Shown here: piece after piece, positions 18,695 to 28,682 of the stretch
Numbering within the stretch: position 1 is the first letter of the stretch
Layout of the letters: every line of letters starts with the position of its first letter
Assembly (NCBI RefSeq): GCF_003353055.1
Contig: NZ_QKWJ01000006.1
Coordinates: 155,616 to 219,615 of the forward strand
Length of the DNA: 64,000 nucleotides
Reading direction: 5' to 3'
DNA from: Cupriavidus lacunae
Lineage (GTDB): Bacteria > Pseudomonadota > Gammaproteobacteria > Burkholderiales > Burkholderiaceae
The notes under the pieces: generated by a model
What the model saw: the letters and a program-made list of their open reading frames with translations, nothing else
Database searches by the model: none
What the model was told of the DNA's origin: nothing
Program-made: the position numbers and the translations under genes

Positions 18695-19723
18695 ATGTCC
18701 CGCATCACCAACCTTGTCGCGGCGATTGCCGCCGCGGCCGCCCTGCCGCTGTTGGCCGGCAATGCCAGCGCCGCCACCGTGCTGACGGTCTACACCGCGC
18801 TCGAAGCCGACCAGATCGCCGCCTACAAGGCCGCATTCGAAAAGGTGCATCCCGATATCGAGATCAAGTGGGTGCGCGACTCCACCGGCATCGTCACCGC
18901 CAAGCTGCTGGCGGAAAAGGCCGCGCCGCGCGCCGATGCGGTGTGGGGCCTGGCCGGCTCCAGCCTGGCGATCCTGGACAAGGAAGGCATGCTCGACCCG
19001 TACGCGCCGAAGAACCTGGCCGCAATCGATGCCAAGTACCGCAGCCCGGCCAACCCGCCGGCATGGGTCGGCATGGACGTATGGGGCGCGGCGATCTGTT
19101 TCAACACCGTGGAGGCGCAGAAGCTGGGCCTGCCCAAGCCTACCTCGTGGGCCGACCTGGCCAAGCCGGTCTACGCGGGCAAGGTGGTGATGCCGCATCC
19201 GGCCTCGTCGGGCACGGGCTTCCTCGATGTCAGCGCCTGGCTGCAGATGATGGGCGAGCAGAAGGGCTGGCAGTACATGGATGGCCTGCACAAGAACATC
19301 GGCCTGTACACGCACTCGGGCTCCAAGCCGTGCAAGATGGCCGCGCAGGGCGAGTTCCCGATCGGCATCGCGTTTGAATACCGCGCGATGAAGTCGAAGA
19401 AGGAAGGGGCACCGATCGATATCGTGCTGCCGAGCGAAGGCCTGGGCTGGGACATCGAGGCCACCGCCATCGTCAAGGGCACCAAGAACCTGGACGCCGC
19501 GCGCAAGCTGGCCGACTTCTCTGCCTCGCGCGAGGCGATGGCGCTGTATGAGAAGAACTTTGCCGTGCTCGCCGTGCCCGGCATTGCCAAGCCCGACGCG
19601 CTGCTGCCCGCCGACTACGAGAAGCGCCTGATCAAGAACGACTTCCGCTGGGCGAGCGACAACCGCGACCGCATCCTCGCCGAATGGAGCAAGCGCTACG
19701 AAGGGAAGGCCGAGAAGAAGTAA
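18695..19723 (+). CDS. ABC transporter periplasmic binding protein, AEP/iron type
   Basis: 342 residues with an N-terminal signal peptide (about 1-27, ending NASA before ATVLTVY). The mature start LTVYTALEADQIAAYKAAFE and the segments DSTGIVTAKLLAEK and GSSLAILDKEGML are typical of the class-II binding proteins annotated for Fe3+ or 2-aminoethylphosphonate. Length and overall pattern favour aminoethylphosphonate, but iron or another anion cannot be excluded. AAAGGAG precedes the ATG by about 7 nt. It is the last gene of the importer operon; no phosphonate-degrading enzyme is adjacent. Confidence 0.88.
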   Translation: MSRITNLVAAIAAAAALPLLAGNASAATVLTVYTALEADQIAAYKAAFEKVHPDIEIKWVRDSTGIVTAKLLAEKAAPRADAVWGLAGSSLAILDKEGMLDPYAPKNLAAIDAKYRSPANPPAWVGMDVWGAAICFNTVEAQKLGLPKPTSWADLAKPVYAGKVVMPHPASSGTGFLDVSAWLQMMGEQKGWQYMDGLHKNIGLYTHSGSKPCKMAAQGEFPIGIAFEYRAMKSKKEGAPIDIVLPSEGLGWDIEATAIVKGTKNLDAARKLADFSASREAMALYEKNFAVLAVPGIAKPDALLPADYEKRLIKNDFRWASDNRDRILAEWSKRYEGKAEKK

Positions 19724-19809
19724 GGCAAAAAGTCAGGCGAAAGGCGCACATGGCGGCGAGGGGGACGGCCCGCAGAAACGGGTACGCTCCCTGCGCCGCC
19801 CCGGCCGGA

Positions 19810-20133
19810 TCAGGCCCCGTGCGGCAACTCGTCGGTGGCCTGCTGACCGGCGTGCAGGCGGCGATAGAGCTCGTCGATGCGCTGGCGGCTGGCCTGCAAT
19901 TCTTCGCGGCCGCGCTCGGTCAGCAGGTAGACCCGGCCGATGCCATCGCGCAGCACGCTTTCCATGTAGCCTTCCATTTGCAGCGCGCGCAGCAACGGGC
20001 GCACCGTGCCGATATCAACCTGGAAGCCGTATTCCAGCAGCATGTCGGCAAGCATGGCCACCGTAGCCGGCACTTCGAGGGCGAATTGCAGGACGTAGAC
20101 GCGGGCCAGCAGGCCCAGGAACTGTCGTTTCAT
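19810..20133 (-). CDS. PadR-family transcriptional regulator
   Basis: 107 residues starting MKRQFLGLLARVYVLQF; the upstream in-frame extension to 20337 is low-complexity and was rejected. A winged helix core (about 10-80; TVRPLLRALQMEGYMESV, then RVYLLTERGREEL) and a C-terminal helix match small PadR-like regulators. These usually repress a neighbouring gene in response to a phenolic or drug. It converges on the ABC importer and lies upstream of a candidate small RNA; no target is obvious. Confidence 0.75.
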   Translation of the reverse strand: MKRQFLGLLARVYVLQFALEVPATVAMLADMLLEYGFQVDIGTVRPLLRALQMEGYMESVLRDGIGRVYLLTERGREELQASRQRIDELYRRLHAGQQATDELPHGA

Positions 20134-20284
20134 GTGGACTGGCAACGCGGCAGGGGCCGCGCCGGTTGACGCAGGCAGCCGTCCGGAGCCTGGTTTGCAG
20201 GCGTTGTGACGCCGGCAGCGCGGCAATTGGGAGCCATGCCATGCCGATACGCCGGACAAGCCGCATTTTCCCCATTCAGAAAAA

Positions 20285-20361
20285 AAGAAGCCGCCAGGAG
20301 CCCTGGCGGCTTGTCGGGAATGCGTCGGAGGGGTCAATTAACTCTGGCGCAGACCAGAGTT
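20285..20361 (-). ncRNA. Candidate small RNA ending in a textbook intrinsic terminator
   Basis: On the minus strand, a hairpin (ACTCTGG/CCAGAGT, 20341-20360) is followed by an unpaired stretch containing ACCCCTCC, and then by a perfect 9-bp GC hairpin (20291-20311, loop of 3) directly followed by TTCTTTTTTT. No protein gene ends here on this strand: the only minus-strand gene, PadR, lies downstream. A weak promoter-like GTGACA with a following AT-rich stretch lies just upstream (about 20365-20390). The rest of the 20134-20659 gap is AT-richer than its surroundings and has no recognised gene. Confidence 0.4.
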
Positions 20362-20659
20362 TAATTTAATCGAATGCGGCTTGTCACGCGTCGGTAACAA
20401 CGCCCCCTCCAGCGTAGGGTGATGATGAAAGCCTTTGGTAAGGAAAGTGACGAGTTGGTGCGACATTGTGCGGAGAGCGGCGCTCAAAATTGTCGTAGAT
20501 CAGTCAACGTCACTTAAATTTCAAGCAGCAGACGGGTCGCCATTAGCAGCGACGGCGAGGCACAGGTCCGAATCTGGCTTGCGGTACGCGCTGCGCAGGC
20601 GTCAAATCGCTGCAACCCTCAACCCGCGCCGGCTTGCCCGGCGACTCCCGGTTGCCCTG

Positions 20660-21583
20660 ATGAAACCCGCCGATCTTGCCCGCTTGCTCGCCCTGGCCGC
20701 CATCTGGGGCGCCAGCTTCCTGTTTATCCGCATCGGCGCGCCGGTGCTGGGGCCATTGCCGACCGCCTTCGTACGGGTGCTGATCGGCGCGCTCACGCTT
20801 GCCGCATGCCTGCCGCTGCTGAGGCTGCGCTGGGACATGCAGGGCAAATGGCCGGCCGTGCTGGCGCTGGGCGTGGTCAATTCCGGCATCCCGTTCGTGA
20901 TGTATTCGGTGGCAGCGCTGTGGCTACCAGCCGGCTACTCCGCCGTATTCAATGCCATGACGCCGCTGATGGGCGTGCTGATCGGCGCGCTGGCGTTCTC
21001 GGAGCGGCTCACGCGCGCCAAGGCCCTGGGCGTGATGCTTGGCGTGGCGGGGGTCGCGGTGCTGACCCGCACCGGGCCGGTGGCCTTCTCGACCGAGGTG
21101 CTGCTGGGCGCGCTGGCCTGCCTGGTGGCCACCGCCTGCTACGGCCTGGCCGGTTTCCTCGCACGGCGCTGGATCACGCAGCGCGGCGGCCTCGACAGCC
21201 GGCTGGTCGCCGCCGGCAGCATGGTCGGCGCCACCGTGTTCCTGCTGCCTTTCTGCCTCGCCGCGCTGTGGCGCCACAACACGCTGCCCGCTGCCGGCGT
21301 CGGCGTCTGGGCCGCCATGCTGGGGCTGGGCGTGCTGTGCACGGCGCTGGCCTACATCCTGTATTACCGCCTGATCGCCGAGCTCGGCCCGGTGCGCTCG
21401 CTGACCGTGACTTTCCTGATCCCGCCGTTCGGGATCGTCTGGGGCGCGATGTTCCTGGGCGAGGCATTGTCGTGGGCCCACGCCGCGGGTGGGGCGCTGA
21501 TCGGGGTGGCGGTGTGGCTGGTGTTGCGGCCTGTGGCGGGGGCGCAGACGCCGGCGCAGGGGCGGGCGGTGGCTGGGCGCTGA
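20660..21583 (+). CDS. EamA/DMT-family transporter
   Basis: 307 residues with about 10 membrane helices arranged as two EamA repeats (first around LALAAIWGASFLFIRIGAP, second around LLGALACLVATACYGLAGF). This drug/metabolite transporter family exports amino acids or small metabolites across the inner membrane. The ATG at 20660 (MKPADLARLL) was preferred; an in-frame ORF from 20435 adds 75 basic residues unlike the family. Substrate unknown. Confidence 0.9.
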   Translation: MKPADLARLLALAAIWGASFLFIRIGAPVLGPLPTAFVRVLIGALTLAACLPLLRLRWDMQGKWPAVLALGVVNSGIPFVMYSVAALWLPAGYSAVFNAMTPLMGVLIGALAFSERLTRAKALGVMLGVAGVAVLTRTGPVAFSTEVLLGALACLVATACYGLAGFLARRWITQRGGLDSRLVAAGSMVGATVFLLPFCLAALWRHNTLPAAGVGVWAAMLGLGVLCTALAYILYYRLIAELGPVRSLTVTFLIPPFGIVWGAMFLGEALSWAHAAGGALIGVAVWLVLRPVAGAQTPAQGRAVAGR

Positions 21584-21656
21584 GGTCGGCATCACTGGCG
21601 CGCAACTCGATATCTGATCAGGGATTCTGTCCTGGATGCACGCCGCGGGCCCAAAT

Positions 21657-21914
21657 CTATGCCGCCGTGCCCGCCTCCACGTTGTACTGTTCCCGCACCA
21701 TCATCACCACGTGGCGTGCCTGGCGCAGGTGACGCACGGCATCGGCTTCGCTGCGTTCGGGGAAATCGACTTCGGCGCTCCAGTTGCAGCCGGTGTGGTC
21801 GGGCCGGTGCACGCACACTGCGCGCAGCTGGCAGTCGTGGCAGCCGGGCTCCTGCCGCAGGCACAGGTTGATCAGGCGTTTCAGTTCAGATAGCGGTTTG
21901 TTCAGGCGCTCCAT
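21657..21914 (-). CDS. Small Cys-rich protein overlapping the fur-like gene
   Basis: 85 residues starting [13 protein letters not shown]. Five cysteines cluster in residues 17-42 (C17, then GCHDC, AVC, GCNW), a spacing that could hold zinc or an Fe-S centre. The 3' half is a charged helix. The start lies 29 nt inside the upstream fur-like gene, so translation is probably coupled and the protein may share its metal-related role. I do not recognise the family. Confidence 0.6.
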   Translation of the reverse strand: MERLNKPLSELKRLINLCLRQEPGCHDCQLRAVCVHRPDHTGCNWSAEVDFPERSEADAVRHLRQARHVVMMVREQYNVEAGTAA

Positions 21915-22371
21915 GGATGGCTCCGTCAGGTGCGCGGCATTCGGGGCAGACGCCATATAGCACCAGCATGTGTTCGCGCAACACAAAGGCGTTGTCGGCG
22001 GCCACCTGGCGCTGGCGCTGCTCGATGCTTTCGTCGCGGAACTCCTCCACGCGGCCGCAGGCGACGCAGATCAGGTGGTCATGGTGGCCACCCTCGTTGA
22101 GTTCGAATACGGCGTGGTCGGACTCGAAGCTGTGCCGCAGCAGAATGTCGGCCTGCACTAGCTGGTTGAGCACGCGGTACACCGTGGACAGCCCTGCGTC
22201 CTCGTCCTGCGTCAGCAGGATGCGGTAGACGTCTTCCGCGCTGAGGTGACGCCGGGCGCTGGTGCGGAACACTTCAAGGATGCGCATCCGCGGCGACGTG
22301 GCCTTCAGGCCGGCGCGCTTGAGATGGATCGGGTTTGTGCTCTCGGATGACATGGCGGATGGCATTGGCAT
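21886..22371 (-). CDS. Fur-family metalloregulator
   Basis: 161 residues. The winged helix ([30 protein letters not shown]) is followed by the metal-binding dimerisation domain with [16 protein letters not shown] and a second CPEC pair, so structural zinc and the regulatory metal site are both plausible. The N terminus ([13 protein letters not shown]) is Fur-like rather than Zur- or PerR-specific. ATGs at 22371, 22365 and 22353 are all possible; none has a clear ribosome site. A Fur-box promoter pointing at this gene lies about 430 nt upstream, suggesting autoregulation. Confidence 0.88.
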   Translation of the reverse strand: MPMPSAMSSESTNPIHLKRAGLKATSPRMRILEVFRTSARRHLSAEDVYRILLTQDEDAGLSTVYRVLNQLVQADILLRHSFESDHAVFELNEGGHHDHLICVACGRVEEFRDESIEQRQRQVAADNAFVLREHMLVLYGVCPECRAPDGAIHGAPEQTAI

Positions 22372-22564
22372 GCTGCGGCTGGTGCCCCGCAGCCAGGGCG
22401 GCGCCCGGCCTGGCGCCGCATGCGGGCGGCGTCAGTGGCCTGGCGGAATTTCAGGCGGGAAGCACCAGGGCCGCATGAGCGCTGGCGCCCGCGTCCCTGG
22501 TGGCGCGCCGTGCCTGCACGACGCGCGGAATAAAAAGGTGGCCTGGCTTGTCGCCGGAAGACGC

Positions 22565-22599
22565 GATCGGGAAAGCGGGGTCTGGTTGCTTTCCCGATC
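22565..22599. repeat. Perfect 12-bp inverted repeat in the gap upstream of the fur-like gene
   Basis: GATCGGGAAAGC (22565-22576) and GCTTTCCCGATC (22588-22599) pair perfectly around an 11-nt loop. It sits between the Fur-box promoter and the fur-like start, so it would be in the 5' leader or in a separate RNA. It is not followed by a T tract. The remaining parts of the gap 22372-22796 contain no recognisable gene. Confidence 0.55.
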
Positions 22600-22796
22600 T
22601 TCCGAAGACTGGCTACTGCCAAACGCTCCGCGTGACGGAGCGGTCCCCACAAAAGTCGGTGTCGAAGGCCGCTGCTGCGGCATCCGGAAATCTGTTGTCC
22701 CTGCCAGCGTTGGTCGCCGCCGCGTGTCGCGGTAGCGCCGGCCTGGCCGGTCTGCCTGTCGGCCGGGCGGTGCGTTGTGCGTCAGGCAGTGATCGG

Positions 22797-22825
22797 ATAG
22801 TAAATGGGAATCGATCTCATTACAA
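22797..22825 (-). promoter_or_regulatory. Minus-strand promoter with a Fur box filling the spacer
   Basis: On the minus strand, TTGTAA (22820-22825) and TACTAT (22797-22802) are 17 nt apart. The spacer and flanks (22803-22821) form a 19-bp dyad close to the AATGAGAAT-C-ATTCTCATT form of the Fur box (16 of 19 positions by eye). Such a box between -35 and -10 would block transcription when Fur is iron-loaded. The first coding gene downstream is the fur-like gene. Confidence 0.6.
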
Positions 22826-22944
22826 GATAAATTTTGTGGACCGCTCGATTATTTTCGAGGACCGGGCGCGGCAGCCACTGGCTCGACGCGCACAACGCGC
22901 TGGCGTGCTGGCACTGGCGCGTCGCCTCGTGGTGGGCCTGCAGT

Positions 22945-25900
22945 TCAAGTCGGCGCATTGGCACCACGCAGGGCATCCAGCAGCGCCTGCGGCGGGTAGG
23001 GCTTGCGCAGCACCGTGACGCCGCCAAGCGCGCTGCACTGCGCCGGCGTCAGCGCCAGTTCGTAGCCGGTGGCGAACACCACACGCAGCCCCGGATGGCG
23101 CTTGCGCGCCGCCAGCGCCAGGTCGATACCGGAGTCGCCGGCCAGTGCCACGTCGGTCAGCAGCACATCGACCGCATGGCCGGCCAGCAAGGCCAGCGCC
23201 TCGGTCTCGCCCTCCGCTTCCAGCGCCTGGACGCCGCATGCGCGCAGCAACTCCGCCGTGCCGGCACGCACCAGCGCATCGTCGTCGACGCACAGCACGC
23301 GCACGCCGCCGGCAAGGGGCGCCTGAACGGCTGGCGCCGCGCCGGTGGCCATCGCCGCATGCTGGCCGCGGTTGGCCAGAACGTTCCGCACCTTGCGTGC
23401 CAGCGCTTCGTGCGTATAGGGCTTGCTGAGCAGTTCGATGCCGGCATCGAGCCGCCCGCCATGAACGATGACGCTATCGGTATAGCCGGAAGTAAACAGC
23501 ACGCCGATGCCCGGCTGCCGCTCACGCACCCTGCGGGCAAGTTCCGTGCTGCGCAGCCGGCCGGGCATCACCACATCGCTGAACAACAGATCCACCGGCA
23601 CGCCGCGTTCGACAATCGCCAGCGCGCCTTGCGCGTCGCGCGCGCGCAGCACATGGTAGCCCAGGCTGCCCAGCATCTCGACCACCGTGGCGCGCACGTC
23701 CTCGTCGTCTTCCACCACCAGCACGGTCTCGGTGCCGCCGCGCGGCGGGTTCGCGTCGAATTCAATATCCGGGTCCTCTTCCTGCCGCACGCGCGGCAGG
23801 TACAGCGTGACCGTGGTGCCGCGGCCGCGCTTGCTGAGGATCTTCACGTGTCCGTCCGACTGACGAATGAATCCATACACCATGCTCAGGCCCAGGCCGG
23901 TGCCCTGGCCCTCGGGCTTGGTGGTGAAGAAGGGCTCGAAGACATGCTCCTGCACCTCGGGCGGCATGCCCACGCCGGTATCGGTGACAGCCAGCACCAC
24001 GTATTGCATCGGGGTGGCCGCCGCCGGGTCATCCGGCGCTTCGCCGGGTGACGCGTTACGGGCCTCGATCGTGAGCCGCCCGTGTCCGTGCATGGCATCG
24101 CGGGCGTTGATCGCCAGGTTCAGCAGCGCGTTCTCCACCTGGAACGGATCGACCAGCGTATTCCACAGGCCCTGAGCCACCACGGTTTCAATCTCGATGC
24201 CATCGCCCAGCGCCCGGCGCAGCATGTCGTCCAGCATGCGCACCAGCCGGCCCAGGTTCACCACCTTGGGCGCCAGCGGCTGGCGCCGCCCGAAGGCCAG
24301 CAACTGCGACGCCAGCTTGGCGCCGCGCGCGACGCCGGCCAGCGCATTGCGCAGGCGCAGCTCGGCGCGAGCATCGCCGGCCAGGTCCCGCGCCAGCAGC
24401 TGCAGGTTGCCGCCGATCACCTGCAACAGGTTGTTGAAGTCATGCGCCACGCCACCGGTCAGGTTGCCGATAGCCTCCATCTTCTGCGCCGTGCGCAGGG
24501 CTTCGTCGGCATGGCGCAGGGCGGCCTGGGCTTCGCGGTCACCAGTCACGTCGCGGCCAACACCGTGGATATGGCCGTTGGCCGGATCCACCGACAGCGT
24601 CCAGGCCAGCCAGCGCAGCGCGCCGTCGGCGCGTGGCTGGCGGCATTCAAAGCGCACCGGCATGCCGTCGTGGCGCAGTGCGGCCAGTTGCGCGGTGGCG
24701 TACGCCACATCGTCCGGGTAGATGAACGACAGGTACGGGCGGCTCAGCACGTCCTGCGGCGCATGGCCTAGCGTGCGCGTCCAAGCCGGACTCACGCGTT
24801 GCAGGCTGCCATCGAAGCCCGCCACCGTCAGCAGGTCTTCGCTCAGTTCCCACAAGCGGTCGTGGTCCGCCACGGCTTGTGTGACACGGCGCTCCAGCGT
24901 GGCGTTGAGTTCCTGCAGGCGGTGCTCGGTGGCCCGGCGCAACTCGGACAGGCGCAGGTTGCTGGCCACGCGCGCCAGAAGTTCGCGCGCGGAGAAGGGC
25001 TTGACCAGGTAGTCGTCGGCGCCGCAGCCAAGACCGCTCACACGCGCCTCCTCGCCGGCGCGCGCGGACAGCAGCAATACCGGCGTGTCGCTCAGCGCGG
25101 CGTCGGCGCGCAGCGCACGCAGCAGGCCAAAGCCGTCCAGGCGCGGCATCATCACGTCGGAGACGATCAGCGCCGGCGGCTGCGCGCGCGCCAGCGCAAG
25201 CGCCGCCTCGCCGTCAGCGGCCACTTCGACGCGATGGCCCGCGGCGCTCAGCAGGCGCCGCATGTAGTCGCGCAAGTCGTCGTTGTCATCCACCACCAGC
25301 ACCATGGCGCCGCTCGACGCCTCAGCCGGCGCCGCGGCGTCTTCCGCTGCCAGCGTCATCGCCGGCGATGCCGTTTGCGCTTCCGGCCAGCGCAGCGCGG
25401 CATCGACATAGGCGCGCGCCTGCATGCTGCTGGACGCGGGCGCGGCCTCCAGGTCGGGCACGTCGGCCACGCTGGCAGGGAGCATGACGGTGAAACAGGA
25501 GCCTTCGCCTGGCACGCTCTGCACTTCGATCGTGCCGGCGTGCAGCCGCACCAGTTCGTGCACCAGCGCCAAGCCGATGCCGCTGCCTTCGATGGTGCGC
25601 CCCTGTGCGCCTTCCACGCGATGGAAGCGCTCGAAGATGCGCGGCAGTTCCGCCGCACGGATGCCGATGCCGGTATCGCGCACGCTGAACGCCACGGCGT
25701 CGTCGCCGTGCGCGGATACGGCCACGGTGATGGTGCCGGCAAAGGTGAACTTGAAGGCGTTGGAAACCAGGTTCAGTACGATGGTCTCCCACATGTCGCG
25801 GTCCACCGGCACGGCGCGCGCCAGCGGCGGGCACTCGACCCGCAGCGTCATGCCGGCTGCCTCCACGCTGGCGCGGAACAGCGAAGCGAGATCGCCGGTG

Positions 25901-27240
25901 AACGCGGCCAGGTCAGTGGGCTGGCGGTGCATCCTGACACGGCCCGACTCGATCCGCGAAAAATCCAGCAGTGCGTTGACCAGCTTGAGCAGGCGCAGAC
26001 CGTTGCGGTGGGCCATCTCCAGCAAGGCGCGGTCTTCGCCGGGATCCGCGCGCCGCACCAGTTCTTCAAGCGGGCCCAGCATCAGCGTCAGCGGCGTGCG
26101 GAACTCATGGCTGATGTTGGAGAAGAAGGTGGTCTTGGCGCGGTCGATCGCGGCCAGTGCCTCGGCGCGTTTGCGCGCTTCTTCGTACGCCAGCGCGGAG
26201 TTCATGGCAGCGCCGATCTGGCCTGCCGCCAGGGTCAGGAAGCTGCGGTAGCGGTCATCGAACAGTCGGAACGGATTCAGGCCCACCACCAGCACGCCGC
26301 GATGCGACGCGCTGCCGGAGGGCGCTACCTCGATCAACGCCGCGGACGACGGCGGCACGCCCCACGCGCCGCCGGGCAGCGGCGCCGCGAAGCGCGAGGC
26401 CAGGCCGTTGACCAGCCCTGGCCGCTGATGCGCCAGCACATCGGCCACGGGCCAGGGCGACAACGCGTCCAGCGCGATTTCCGGCGGAGCAGCGGGGTGG
26501 GCCGGATCGATGCCGATGGCGCCCGCGCGTTGCAGCGTGCATTCGCCGGGCTCGGCAATGTACAACAGCGCAAACACGATGTCGCGCGGGTTCGACGACA
26601 ACGCCGCCATGGCGCGCGCGCACGCTTCGCGCCACGCGCGCGCATCGGTGGCCGACGCCGCCACGTCGCGCAGCACGTTCAGCTGCCGCTCAGCCAGTAC
26701 GCGCTCGGTATCGTCGCTGTTGGCGCAGATGATGCCGCCGGTGCCGCCATGGTCATTCGGCACCGGGCTGTAGGAGAAGGTGTAGTAGGTCTCTTCCGGG
26801 TAGCCGTTGCGCTCCATGATCAGGAGCTTCTGCTCGACGAAGGTGCCTTCGGTGCCGGTCATCGCGGTGGCGAGCAGGGGTCCGATTTCTGGCCAGATCT
26901 CGCGCCAGACCACTGAGGTCGGCTGGCCGAGCGCGCCCGGGTGCTTGCCGCCGATGATGGACTTGTAGGCGTCGTTGTAGAAGAAATGCAGCGCGTCGCC
27001 CCAGCCGATCCAGATCGGCTGGCGCGAGGTCAGCATGATGCGGATGGCCGTCTTGAGGCTGTGCGGCCAGGCGCGCGGCACGCCAAGCGGCGTGGCAGCC
27101 CAGTCGGACGCGCGGATCAGCGCGCCCATTTCGCCGCCGCCGGCAAGAAAGCCGGGCGCGTCGGCCGGCGGGTCAGGTTCGGCCGGGGATGCTGGCGGAG
27201 TTGGCAAGGGCGTCATGCTGCCGCCGTCCGGTGTCCTCAT
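22945..27240 (-). CDS. Giant hybrid sensor histidine kinase (PAS-GAF-HK-REC-PAS-HK-REC-REC)
   Basis: 1431 residues with no membrane helices. In order: PAS-like (about 35-185), GAF (about 195-360), HisKA with [13 protein letters not shown] (about 377) and HATPase, receiver 1 ([10 protein letters not shown], about 650), PAS (about 800-890), a second kinase with [10 protein letters not shown] (about 933) and HATPase, receiver 2 ([10 protein letters not shown], about 1175) and receiver 3 ([10 protein letters not shown], about 1317). The start at 27240 has GGGAGA upstream; ATG at 27216 is possible, while the longer ORF to 27390 adds a basic, atypical stretch. It probably integrates cytosolic signals through a phosphorelay. 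No DNA-binding partner is adjacent. Confidence 0.9.
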   Translation of the reverse strand: MRTPDGGSMTPLPTPPASPAEPDPPADAPGFLAGGGEMGALIRASDWAATPLGVPRAWPHSLKTAIRIMLTSRQPIWIGWGDALHFFYNDAYKSIIGGKHPGALGQPTSVVWREIWPEIGPLLATAMTGTEGTFVEQKLLIMERNGYPEETYYTFSYSPVPNDHGGTGGIICANSDDTERVLAERQLNVLRDVAASATDARAWREACARAMAALSSNPRDIVFALLYIAEPGECTLQRAGAIGIDPAHPAAPPEIALDALSPWPVADVLAHQRPGLVNGLASRFAAPLPGGAWGVPPSSAALIEVAPSGSASHRGVLVVGLNPFRLFDDRYRSFLTLAAGQIGAAMNSALAYEEARKRAEALAAIDRAKTTFFSNISHEFRTPLTLMLGPLEELVRRADPGEDRALLEMAHRNGLRLLKLVNALLDFSRIESGRVRMHRQPTDLAAFTGDLASLFRASVEAAGMTLRVECPPLARAVPVDRDMWETIVLNLVSNAFKFTFAGTITVAVSAHGDDAVAFSVRDTGIGIRAAELPRIFERFHRVEGAQGRTIEGSGIGLALVHELVRLHAGTIEVQSVPGEGSCFTVMLPASVADVPDLEAAPASSSMQARAYVDAALRWPEAQTASPAMTLAAEDAAAPAEASSGAMVLVVDDNDDLRDYMRRLLSAAGHRVEVAADGEAALALARAQPPALIVSDVMMPRLDGFGLLRALRADAALSDTPVLLLSARAGEEARVSGLGCGADDYLVKPFSARELLARVASNLRLSELRRATEHRLQELNATLERRVTQAVADHDRLWELSEDLLTVAGFDGSLQRVSPAWTRTLGHAPQDVLSRPYLSFIYPDDVAYATAQLAALRHDGMPVRFECRQPRADGALRWLAWTLSVDPANGHIHGVGRDVTGDREAQAALRHADEALRTAQKMEAIGNLTGGVAHDFNNLLQVIGGNLQLLARDLAGDARAELRLRNALAGVARGAKLASQLLAFGRRQPLAPKVVNLGRLVRMLDDMLRRALGDGIEIETVVAQGLWNTLVDPFQVENALLNLAINARDAMHGHGRLTIEARNASPGEAPDDPAAATPMQYVVLAVTDTGVGMPPEVQEHVFEPFFTTKPEGQGTGLGLSMVYGFIRQSDGHVKILSKRGRGTTVTLYLPRVRQEEDPDIEFDANPPRGGTETVLVVEDDEDVRATVVEMLGSLGYHVLRARDAQGALAIVERGVPVDLLFSDVVMPGRLRSTELARRVRERQPGIGVLFTSGYTDSVIVHGGRLDAGIELLSKPYTHEALARKVRNVLANRGQHAAMATGAAPAVQAPLAGGVRVLCVDDDALVRAGTAELLRACGVQALEAEGETEALALLAGHAVDVLLTDVALAGDSGIDLALAARKRHPGLRVVFATGYELALTPAQCSALGGVTVLRKPYPPQALLDALRGANAPT

Positions 27241-27394
27241 GGTCGTCTCCCGGGCAGCGCCGGCCTGGCGCCGGCCGCTGCGTCTCGCACGACTTTGCCT
27301 GGCGTGGCCTGGCCTTGCCGCGCAATGCAAGCAGGCCGCGAGCGCGCCCGGCCTGGCGCACTCGCGGCCCCTTCCGGCAAACCGCCGCAAAAGC

Positions 27395-27820
27395 TTACAG
27401 CGGCGGAGAGATCCAGTACGGGTCGCGCCCGTAATACTCGTGCAGCGACCTGCCCCACTGCGGGTCGGCCATGGTGGGCCAGCTGTCCTTGTTGAAGCCG
27501 GGCGCGGACTTGATCCGGTCCGCGGTCACGGCGATCCGGAAGCACTTCTCGTCGGTGTCCATGACCAGCGCATTCCACGGGATGGCGTGCAGTGTATCGC
27601 CCATGCCGAGGAAGCCGCCACTGGTCAGCACCGCATAAGCGATGCGGCCGTGCGGCACGTCCAGCATGATCTCGGAGATCTTGCCGACATGCTCGCCATC
27701 GGACGAATATGTCTTGGTGCCATCCAGGCTGGATGCCGCCATCACTTCCGGGCCCGGGCCTTCGCCCACGCCGGAACCGACGATGGCCGCGCCTTCACTG
27801 CTGGGGGGGTGGTTTTGCAT
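27395..27820 (-). CDS. PRC-barrel domain protein
   Basis: 141 residues. The start at 27820 follows AAGGAG with 6-nt spacing. A PRC-barrel (about 30-110; KTYSSDGEHVGKISEIMLDV, GRIAYAVLTSGGFLGMGD) resembles stand-alone PRC proteins found beside stress genes. The tail contains tyrosine/tryptophan-rich WGRSLHEYYGRDPYW. The role is unknown; the domain is known from RimM and photosynthetic reaction centre H subunits. It lies just upstream of the hybrid kinase on the same strand. Confidence 0.82.
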   Translation of the reverse strand: MQNHPPSSEGAAIVGSGVGEGPGPEVMAASSLDGTKTYSSDGEHVGKISEIMLDVPHGRIAYAVLTSGGFLGMGDTLHAIPWNALVMDTDEKCFRIAVTADRIKSAPGFNKDSWPTMADPQWGRSLHEYYGRDPYWISPPL

Positions 27821-27989
27821 GCTGTGCTCCTTGTCGCAAGACGGTGGAATGCATGGCATGCGCAATGACCATGCCTGCGCTGTTTGTGGCGCGGGGGCGC
27901 ACGGGGTTGTCATTGCGGGAAGGCTGCGCTGGTAATTCCTTCGCGGGGCTTGCAAAAACAACGCGTCAGCGCAGGCGCTACGGCGTGGT

Positions 27990-28224
27990 TGCCGCCGCCA
28001 AGGTCTTCATCGCCCTTCAGGCCGAAGCGGCTGCCGACCATGCCGCCCGAGACCAGCGCGGCCTGGTCGTTGTGTTGGCCATCCAGGTTGGAGGTGTAGC
28101 GCACGGCGGAGCTGACGATACCGTATACGGTCACGCCTGGCTCGGCGTGGGCGTTGGTGCCGGTGAGGGCTGCGACGGGCAAAAGCCCGGCCGCCAGCAG
28201 CCAGTGGCAGGCTGTCTTGTTCGT
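27990..28224 (-). pseudogene. Truncated Burkholderia-type porin remnant, start codon ACG
   Basis: On the minus strand, a GGAGGA ribosome site is followed at the expected distance by ACG-AAC-AAG where porins have ATG-AAC-AAG. The reading continues as a porin signal peptide (NKTACHWLLAAG, ending NAHA) and the first strands (GVTVYGIVSSAVRY, GSRFGLKGDEDLGGG), then homology stops after about 78 codons. The remaining roughly 280 residues of a porin are absent. It appears to have lost both its start codon and its 3' end. Confidence 0.7.
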
Positions 28225-28682
28225 GGATTTCCTCCGGAAGTCCGACCCGCACCGGTGCTTGCGGCGCGCCGGCGCGGATCCGTCAGGCCGATGGCCTGCG
28301 GGTTCCAGTCCCGCGCGGGGCACGCGGGTCGTCATCGCAGCGGATGCGCGGGGCCCGGGCGAAGGTCGAAGCGGGCGGCGATGCCTGGTTGGCGGCGAAT
28401 GCCGGCAGTACTGCCGGGCAAGCCTTGAGCAGCGCCGGTTGCCGGCGCCACGGGAGCGGCCCGAGGGCCATTGAGCGGGTTCGCCGGCGCCCACTTCGGG
28501 AAGTGTATCGGCCAGGGCCGACATGACTTGGAAGGCATGTTCCGGGTCGTCCCCGGTGCGGCGAACAGGCGGTAGTTTACCTGCATTGCGCCAACGCCCC
28601 GGAAAAGTGCGCCATCAAGCGCAGCGAGGTAGGGCGGCAAAGACGCTGGACATGAGCCCGGCCGCGGGCGCGAATGGCGCGA
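28225..28682. other. Gap upstream of the porin remnant without a recognised gene
   Basis: 458 nt separating the porin remnant from the LysR stop. Apart from the porin ribosome site, nothing was recognised. Open frames here are arginine/proline-rich with no family resemblance. Confidence 0.45.

Noticed and set aside
22500..23018. 172-residue plus-strand ORF across the Fur-box region
   Set aside because: Composition does not look protein-like and it overlaps the regulatory elements and the kinase 3' end.
24799..26916. 705-residue plus-strand ORF opposite the hybrid kinase
   Set aside because: Antisense shadow with no domain; the kinase motifs are on the minus strand.
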